Source: Bog-473 sp963824195 (GTDB lineage Bacteria; Actinomycetota; Acidimicrobiia; Acidimicrobiales; RAAP-2). From it: 64,000 bases of DNA. The DNA lies in NCBI GenBank assembly GCA_963824195.1, contig CAWGOJ010000021.1:90993-154992 (forward strand), given 5' to 3'. The position numbers and the translations under genes are program-made. This document shows, in pieces, positions 58,687 through 64,000 of this stretch. The first letter of the stretch is position 1; each line of letters starts with the position of its first letter. Below the pieces are notes generated by a model that saw only the letters and a list, made by a program, of their open reading frames with translations, had not been told where the DNA came from and made no database searches.

Positions 58687-59871
58687 ATGACCGAGCCAAC
58701 TAAGCAAGACAGGTTCTCGTTCGGCTTGTGGACGGTCGGCTGGCAAGCGCGTGACACCTTCGGGGATGCCACACGCGCGCCCCTCGATCCCGTCGACTCT
58801 GTCTCTCATCTCGCTGAGCTCGGAGCGTACGGCGTGTCTTTCCACGACGACGATCTCATCCCGTTCGGAACCAACGACGTCGAGCGCGAGCGACTTGTCA
58901 CGCGCTTCCGCCAGGCGGTCGACGAGGCCGGCCTGGCCGTCCCGATGATGACCACAAATCTGTTCACGCATCCGATGTTCAAGGAGGGCGCGTTAACGGC
59001 GAACGAACGGGGCGTCCGCCGATACGCCCTGCGGAAGGTGATGCGAAACCTCGATCTCGCTGCTGAGCTGGGTGCGGAGACGTACGTGTTCTGGGGAGGA
59101 CGTGAGGGCTCGGAGACCGACGCCGCCAAGGACATGCGAGCGGCGCTCGACCGATACCGGGAGGGACTCGACTTTCTCGCCCAGTACGTCATCGACCAGG
59201 GCTATTCGATTCGCTTCGCGATCGAGCCGAAGCCGAACGAACCGCGAGGGGACATCATCCTGCCCACGGTCGGGAGCGCGCTTGCCTTCATCTCCACCCT
59301 CGAGCACCGTGACATGATGGGTGTCAATCCTGAGGTTGGTCACGAGCAAATGGCGGGACTGAACTTCGTCCACAGCATCTCTCAAGCCCTCTGGCACGGC
59401 AAGCTGTTCCACATCGACCTCAACGGCCAAAGAGGGGTCAAGTACGACCAAGATCTCGTCTTCGGCCACGGGGATCTGGTGAGCGCGTTCTTCCTCGTCG
59501 ATGTCCTGGAGAACGGCGGATTAGGCGGCGGGCCTTCGTACGAGGGTCCGCGCCATTTCGACTTCAAGCCTCTCCGGACGGAAGACGCCGCAGGCGTGTG
59601 GGAAGCCGCCGCATCGAACATGCGCACGTACCTCCTCCTCAGGGATCGAACGCGAGCATTCCGTAACGACCCGGAGGTACGCGAGGCGCTTACCACAAGC
59701 CAAATCCCGGACCTCTCGGTCCCAACCCTGGCTGACGGCGAGACGCCGGCAGGATTGCGCGCCGACCCCGAGACGTATGAACGCTTCGACGTCGACGCAG
59801 CCGGCGCCCGAGGTTGTGGCTTCGCCCGTCTCGACCAGCTTGCGATCGAGCACATCCTCGGCGAGCGCTGA
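58687..59871 (+). CDS. xylA: Xylose isomerase
   Basis: A 394-residue enzyme converting D-xylose to D-xylulose. Length is that of the short class I type of actinobacteria. Active-site features: VSFHDDDLIPFG (catalytic His-Asp), WGGREGSE, IEPKPNEPRGDI (metal Glu and Lys), VNPEVGHEQMAG, FHIDLNGQ and the C-terminal FDFKPLRTED. GAGGAGGG lies 5 nt before ATG 58687. The xylulose it makes goes to the kinase in the next gene. Confidence 0.96.
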   Translation: MTEPTKQDRFSFGLWTVGWQARDTFGDATRAPLDPVDSVSHLAELGAYGVSFHDDDLIPFGTNDVERERLVTRFRQAVDEAGLAVPMMTTNLFTHPMFKEGALTANERGVRRYALRKVMRNLDLAAELGAETYVFWGGREGSETDAAKDMRAALDRYREGLDFLAQYVIDQGYSIRFAIEPKPNEPRGDIILPTVGSALAFISTLEHRDMMGVNPEVGHEQMAGLNFVHSISQALWHGKLFHIDLNGQRGVKYDQDLVFGHGDLVSAFFLVDVLENGGLGGGPSYEGPRHFDFKPLRTEDAAGVWEAAASNMRTYLLLRDRTRAFRNDPEVREALTTSQIPDLSVPTLADGETPAGLRADPETYERFDVDAAGARGCGFARLDQLAIEHILGER

Positions 59872-59930
59872 CCGACTCCCAGGTGCGAGGTACCGGCAAC
59901 ACGGGCTTCTGTCGCGTGATGAGCTGAAAG

Positions 59931-61376
59931 ATGACGCTCGTCGCCGGGATCGATTCGTCGACGCAGTCCTGCAAGGTCGTGGTGTGCGTGGCCGAGACGG
60001 GAGCGGTCGTCCGATCGGGGACCGCGCCGCATCCCGAGGGAACCGAGATCGACCCAGCGCTCTGGTTGGCGGCCTTGCGCAAGGCCCTTCAAGAGGCAGG
60101 GGGGCTGCACGATGTCGCCGCGCTCGCCGTCGCCGCGCAGCAACACGGGATGGTCTGCCTGGACGAGCATGGCAGAGTCGTCCGACCGGCGATGCTCTGG
60201 AACGACACCCGCTCGGCTGCCGCCGCCGCCGAGCTCGTCGAGGAGCTCGGCGGCCCGGTCGAGGGTGGACGGGCGTGGGCCGAGGCGGTGGGAAGCGTCC
60301 CCGTCCCGTCGTTCACGATCACGAAGTTGCGGTGGCTTGCCGCACACGAACCGGAGAACGCCGCAAGGACAGTATCGGTATGCCTTCCGCACGACTGGCT
60401 CACCTGGCAACTCGGCGGCGCCCTCTCGGGGCGAGAGCTCGGAGCAAACGCCCTCGCCACAGACCGAAGCGACGCCAGCGGCACCGGCTACTTCTCGCCC
60501 GCCACGGGCGAGTACCGCCTCGATCTCCTTGACCGCGCCTTCGGACGAAGGGTGGAAGTCCCCGGAGTGCTCCATCCCGCACAAGGTGCCGGCCATACCC
60601 CGGAGGGCCAGGCGTTGGGTTGCGGCACGGGGGACAACGCAGCCGCTGCGCTCGGTGTTCTCGCACTGCCGGGAGACGTCGTCGTGTCGATCGGGACCTC
60701 GGGCACCGTCTTCGCCGTGTCTGACCACCCCTCGGCAGACCCGTCCGGGGTGATCGCGGGGTTTGCCGATGCGACGGGCCGCTTTCTCCCACTCGTGTGC
60801 ACGCTCAACGCTGCTCGGGTGCTCGAAGCGGCGGCGCGGTTGCTCGGAGTCGACCAGGACCAGCTCTCCTCACTCGCGCTCGAGGCCCCCGCTGGTGCCG
60901 ACGGCCTCGTTGTCGTTCCGTATCTGGAAGGAGAGCGGACACCGAACCGACCGTTCGCAACCGGCGCCATCCATGGTCTCCGCCTCAGCACATCGACGCC
61001 CGCACACCTCGCTCGGGCCGTCGTCGAGGGGATGCTGTGCGGCCTTGCCGCCGGGCTCGACGCCCTGCTCGAGCGGGACGTTCGGGCCGACCGGGTCATC
61101 CTCATCGGAGGGGGCAGCCGCTCCGAAGCGGTCCGCCGGATCGCCCCCGGGATCCTTGGTCGTCCGGTCATTGTGCCTGCGGCGGCGCAGCATGTTGCCA
61201 TAGGCGCAGCGCGACAAGCGGCATGGCTGCTCAGTGGTGACGCCGAGCCTCCCGATTGGCCCGCAGGCACGAACGTCACCTATCGGGCCGATCCCCTCGA
61301 ATTCGTCCGGGCTCGTTACGCCGAGGTATCGGAGTTGACGGCGAGCGTCCCCGGCGAAGGCCCGGGGACACTGTGA
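59931..61376 (+). CDS. xylB: Xylulokinase
   Basis: A 481-residue FGGY-family kinase phosphorylating D-xylulose to xylulose-5-phosphate. N-terminal phosphate motif AGIDSSTQSCKVVV, substrate region AVAAQQHGMVCLDE, hinge CGTGDNAAAALGV and SIGTSGTVFAV, C-terminal adenine site LIGGGSRSEAVRRIA. Lies 59 nt after xylA in the same direction. ATG 59931 has a weak ribosome site (GAAAG). Confidence 0.95.
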   Translation: MTLVAGIDSSTQSCKVVVCVAETGAVVRSGTAPHPEGTEIDPALWLAALRKALQEAGGLHDVAALAVAAQQHGMVCLDEHGRVVRPAMLWNDTRSAAAAAELVEELGGPVEGGRAWAEAVGSVPVPSFTITKLRWLAAHEPENAARTVSVCLPHDWLTWQLGGALSGRELGANALATDRSDASGTGYFSPATGEYRLDLLDRAFGRRVEVPGVLHPAQGAGHTPEGQALGCGTGDNAAAALGVLALPGDVVVSIGTSGTVFAVSDHPSADPSGVIAGFADATGRFLPLVCTLNAARVLEAAARLLGVDQDQLSSLALEAPAGADGLVVVPYLEGERTPNRPFATGAIHGLRLSTSTPAHLARAVVEGMLCGLAAGLDALLERDVRADRVILIGGGSRSEAVRRIAPGILGRPVIVPAAAQHVAIGAARQAAWLLSGDAEPPDWPAGTNVTYRADPLEFVRARYAEVSELTASVPGEGPGTL

Positions 61377-61526
61377 TCTCGGGACCCTTCCCGGCTGGCC
61401 GTCAGTGGGGCTCCTCGTTCGCGAGTCGAGTTCACACCTCCCGGTTCGACTGGTGCACGGGCGTGACACAATGACGAGGGTGGGCGTGCGCGAGGCGTCA
61501 GGACGACGCTGCTTGGCGGGAGGCGC

Positions 61527-63221
61527 ATGAGCACCTCGCCATCTCCAGGCGGTCGGAGCGTGACGGTCGGAGTCGACTTCGGAACAGAGTCTGGGCGCGT
61601 CCTGCTGCTCGACCTGCGTACTGGCGAGGAACTTGCGGTTGTGGAGGTCAGATACCCGCATGGCGTCATCGACTCGACCCTTCCTCACAACGACGAGGAG
61701 CTGCCTCCGGACACGGCGTTGCAAGACCCTGGCGACTATCTCGAGGTCCTCTACCGAGGGGTTTCCGACGCGCTCGCTGTCGGGAACGTCGCTGCGGAGG
61801 AGGTCATCGGCCTCGGCATCGACTTCACATCGTGCACCGTCTTGCCGGTGACCGCGGACGGCACCCCGCTCTGCCAGCTCGATCAGTGGCGGGCTCGCCC
61901 TCATGCCTGGGTCAAGCTCTGGAAGCACCACTCGGCGCAACCGATCGCCGATCGCCTGAATGCGATCGGGAGAGATCGCAACGAGGACTTCCTCTCCCGC
62001 TACGGAGGTCGCCTCTCCTCCGAGTGGTACTTCCCGAAGCTCATAGAGATCTGGCAGGAGGACCTCGCCATCTTCGACGCAATGAGCGCGTTCGTCGAGG
62101 CGACCGACTGGGTCATATGGCATCTCACGGGCACGCTCTTGCGTGCCAGCTGCTCCGCCGGTTACAAGGCATGTTGGTCGGCAAAGGAGGGACTTCCACC
62201 TCGGGCCTTCTTCGAGGCCGCCTATCCCGGCTTCCCAGACCCGAGCGAGAAGCTGGGGACGAGCTTTGCACCCCCCGGTCGCTGCGCGGGAACCCTCCGG
62301 CCGGAGGTCGCGGCCCGCCTCGGGTTGAACCCGACGGTAGCCGTGGCGGTCGGCAACGTGGATTCGTTCGTGTCGGTCCCCGGGGCCGGCGTCCAAGATC
62401 CCGGCGTGTTCTTGATGGTAGTCGGCACGTCCATCTGCGACCTGGTCATCGACCGGCGTGAGATCAGAATGGCAGGAATCACGGGAGTCGTTGAGAACGG
62501 TATTCTTCCCGGATACTTCGGCTACGAAGCGGGGCAAGCCGCCGTCGGCGACATGTTCGCATGGTTCGGGGACCGCCTCCTCAACCTCGGGAAGGGTGAA
62601 GTCGGCTCGGGCGCGAGTTGGTATGTGGATCTCGAGAGGGCGGCGGCAAACATCCCGCCGGGAGAGAGCGGGCTGGTCGCTCTCAATTGGTGGAACGGCA
62701 ATCGGACGATCCTGGGAGACGCCGACCTCTCGGGCGTCATCGCCGGCCTCACCCTGGCGTCCACGCCAGTCGAGATCTACCGTGCGCTGTTCGAATCGGT
62801 GGCCTTCGGAACACGGCGGATCATCGAGAACTTCGTCGAGCACGACGTCCCTATCGCCGAAGTGGTCGCATGCGGCGGGATAGCCGAACGCAGCGAGCTG
62901 ATGATGCAGTTGATCGCCGATGTGACCGGCCTGCCCGTAACCATTCCTGACTCAAGCCGGATACCGGCACGTGGCGCGGCGCTGTTCGGCGGCCTTGCCG
63001 CAGGCTCGGCACGAGGTGGCTTCGACGACATCGAGACGGCCGTCGCCAGGCTCAAGCCCGACATCGCACGTCGCTACGAGCCGTCTCAATCGCACATGGT
63101 GACGTACGGTGACCTCTATTCCGTCTTCTCCGCGCTCCATGACGAGTTCGGTCGTGAGCACGTGGAATGGCTCCACCGGTTGAGGCAGATCCGCCGCACT
63201 GCCATGGCATCACACACCTAG
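61527..63221 (+). CDS. araB: Ribulokinase
   Basis: A 564-residue FGGY kinase; greater length and motifs place it with AraB: TVGVDFGTESGRVLLLDL, LGIDFTSCTVLPV, DQWRARPHAWVKLWKHHSAQ, GYKACW, VVGTSICDLVI, GNRTILGDADLSG and ACGGIAERSELMMQLIAD. It phosphorylates L-ribulose. GGGAGG is 3 nt before ATG 61527. A 150-bp gap follows xylB, so an internal promoter is possible. Confidence 0.94.
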   Translation: MSTSPSPGGRSVTVGVDFGTESGRVLLLDLRTGEELAVVEVRYPHGVIDSTLPHNDEELPPDTALQDPGDYLEVLYRGVSDALAVGNVAAEEVIGLGIDFTSCTVLPVTADGTPLCQLDQWRARPHAWVKLWKHHSAQPIADRLNAIGRDRNEDFLSRYGGRLSSEWYFPKLIEIWQEDLAIFDAMSAFVEATDWVIWHLTGTLLRASCSAGYKACWSAKEGLPPRAFFEAAYPGFPDPSEKLGTSFAPPGRCAGTLRPEVAARLGLNPTVAVAVGNVDSFVSVPGAGVQDPGVFLMVVGTSICDLVIDRREIRMAGITGVVENGILPGYFGYEAGQAAVGDMFAWFGDRLLNLGKGEVGSGASWYVDLERAAANIPPGESGLVALNWWNGNRTILGDADLSGVIAGLTLASTPVEIYRALFESVAFGTRRIIENFVEHDVPIAEVVACGGIAERSELMMQLIADVTGLPVTIPDSSRIPARGAALFGGLAAGSARGGFDDIETAVARLKPDIARRYEPSQSHMVTYGDLYSVFSALHDEFGREHVEWLHRLRQIRRTAMASHT

Positions 63222-63397
63222 CATGACACTGACATACGTTGTTTACATCGGTGATATCCTTGTGAGAGAAATCTTGATGGACAGACGAGAGCAGCGGCGA
63301 AAGATCCGACACCGAGCGCCCTCCCGTTCTTGGCACTAAGGTGAGAGGCACACGGACAGGCGTTGTCAACGCACATGGCCCACCAAGGAGGGAGGCG

Positions 63398-64000
63398 ATG
63401 ACGGCGAACGAGCGACCGCGGATCGGGATGCTTGGGATCATGCAAGAGCTCTACGACGAAATGATCCCTCGCGTCACTGAGCACCAGGCTGAATTCTCGA
63501 GGGCGCTGTGCGAGCAACTTATACCCGCCGCCGAGGTCATCTTCACCCGGCCAGCCCGCAACCGTGACGACATCGAGGAGATCGTGAGAGACCTCGGCGG
63601 CCGAGACCTTGACGGAATCATGATCGTCATGCTCACGTACGGTCCCGCGATGCGGACGCTGCGTGCGCTGCAGGAGAACCTACTCCCTCTTCTGCTGGCG
63701 AACATTCAGCCGGAGCCCGCGTGAGCTCCTCCTGGACGATGGACGACCTTACGTACAACCAGGGCATCCACGGAGCCCAGGACCAATCAAACGCCTTGTT
63801 GCGCCCCCAGGCTCCCCTACTCGATCATCACCGACGACTGGCACTCGCCGAGTTCTTCGCCTCCTTCGAGGCTTCGGCGGTGCGGCACAGACGGTCACGA
63901 AACTACGGCGCACGAAGATCGCCCTGTTCGGCTACCCGATGAACGGCATGGAGGACGTCCTGTACGACGCGACCGTGCTCCTGCGGAAGATCGGACCGAT
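63398..64000 (+). pseudogene. araA: L-arabinose isomerase-like protein, 5' part, frameshifted and cut by the window edge
   Basis: The first 108 codons (RIGMLGIMQELYDEMIPRVT; RDLDGIMIVMLTYGPAMRTL; LPLLLANIQPEP) match the AraA/FucI-type isomerase N-terminus. Continuation in other phases reads MDDLTYNQGIHGAQDQSNAL, YSIITDDWH, EFFASFEA, VTKLRRTKIALFGYPMNGME, so about four single-base shifts lie between 63715 and 63910. The last piece runs off the window. GGAGGGAGGCG precedes ATG 63398. It would make L-ribulose for araB. Confidence 0.78.

Overview
The window is very GC-rich DNA from a monoderm bacterium, most likely an actinobacterium and possibly of the Acidimicrobiia type. The placement is inferred from gene content: secA-prfB-ftsE-ftsX order, a GSII-type glutamine synthetase, a Tad/Flp pilus locus with no outer-membrane secretin, many GTG/TTG starts, and a DEAD-box helicase fused to a cold-shock domain.

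Layout. 0-10 kb is core genome: a GT39-like glycosyltransferase, ftsX/ftsE, prfB, secA and a eukaryotic-type glutamine synthetase. 10.5-20.8 kb is a Tad (type IVb) pilus locus: two near-identical Flp pilins, a LuxR-type regulator and the run tadC-tadB-cpaF-cpaE-cpaB on the minus strand, diverging from tadE-tadG-prepilin peptidase on the plus strand. One box, GGTC-N7-CCTATG, sits 80-110 nt before all four transcription units and looks like a dedicated regulon site. 20.9-32.2 kb is ordinary metabolism: helicase-CSD, PhyH dioxygenase, amidase, D-threonine-aldolase-like enzyme, PRC-barrel protein, oxidoreductase, atypical pyruvate kinase, MFS transporter.

32.3-41.2 kb is an island bounded by two 173-bp direct repeats that each hold the 3' half of a tRNA-Ala(CGC)-like gene. 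It carries a toxin-antitoxin pair and a complete jetABCD (Wadjet) anti-plasmid system, all four jet genes broken by apparent frameshifts. 41.2-53.8 kb is a second accessory block with a carbamate kinase fused to a degenerate phosphoglycerate-kinase-like domain, the tail of an ornithine carbamoyltransferase gene, frameshifted transporters, an IS630 element and 3'-end fragments of several metabolic genes. Parts of the boundary repeat recur at 52.9-53.0 kb, suggesting accretion of two islands at one attachment site.

54.4-64 kb is an intact-looking pentose operon: Tat-exported sugar-binding protein, permease, ATPase, aldo/keto reductase, xylose isomerase, xylulokinase, ribulokinase and the start of arabinose isomerase. 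It would import D-xylose and/or L-arabinose and feed the pentose phosphate pathway as xylulose-5-P and ribulose-5-P.

A caution for the whole window: many genes are split by frameshifts. Those resolved here are mostly single-base insertions and the reading continues open in the next frame. This looks more like an uncorrected consensus than decay, although the 41-54 kb block also contains true gene fragments.
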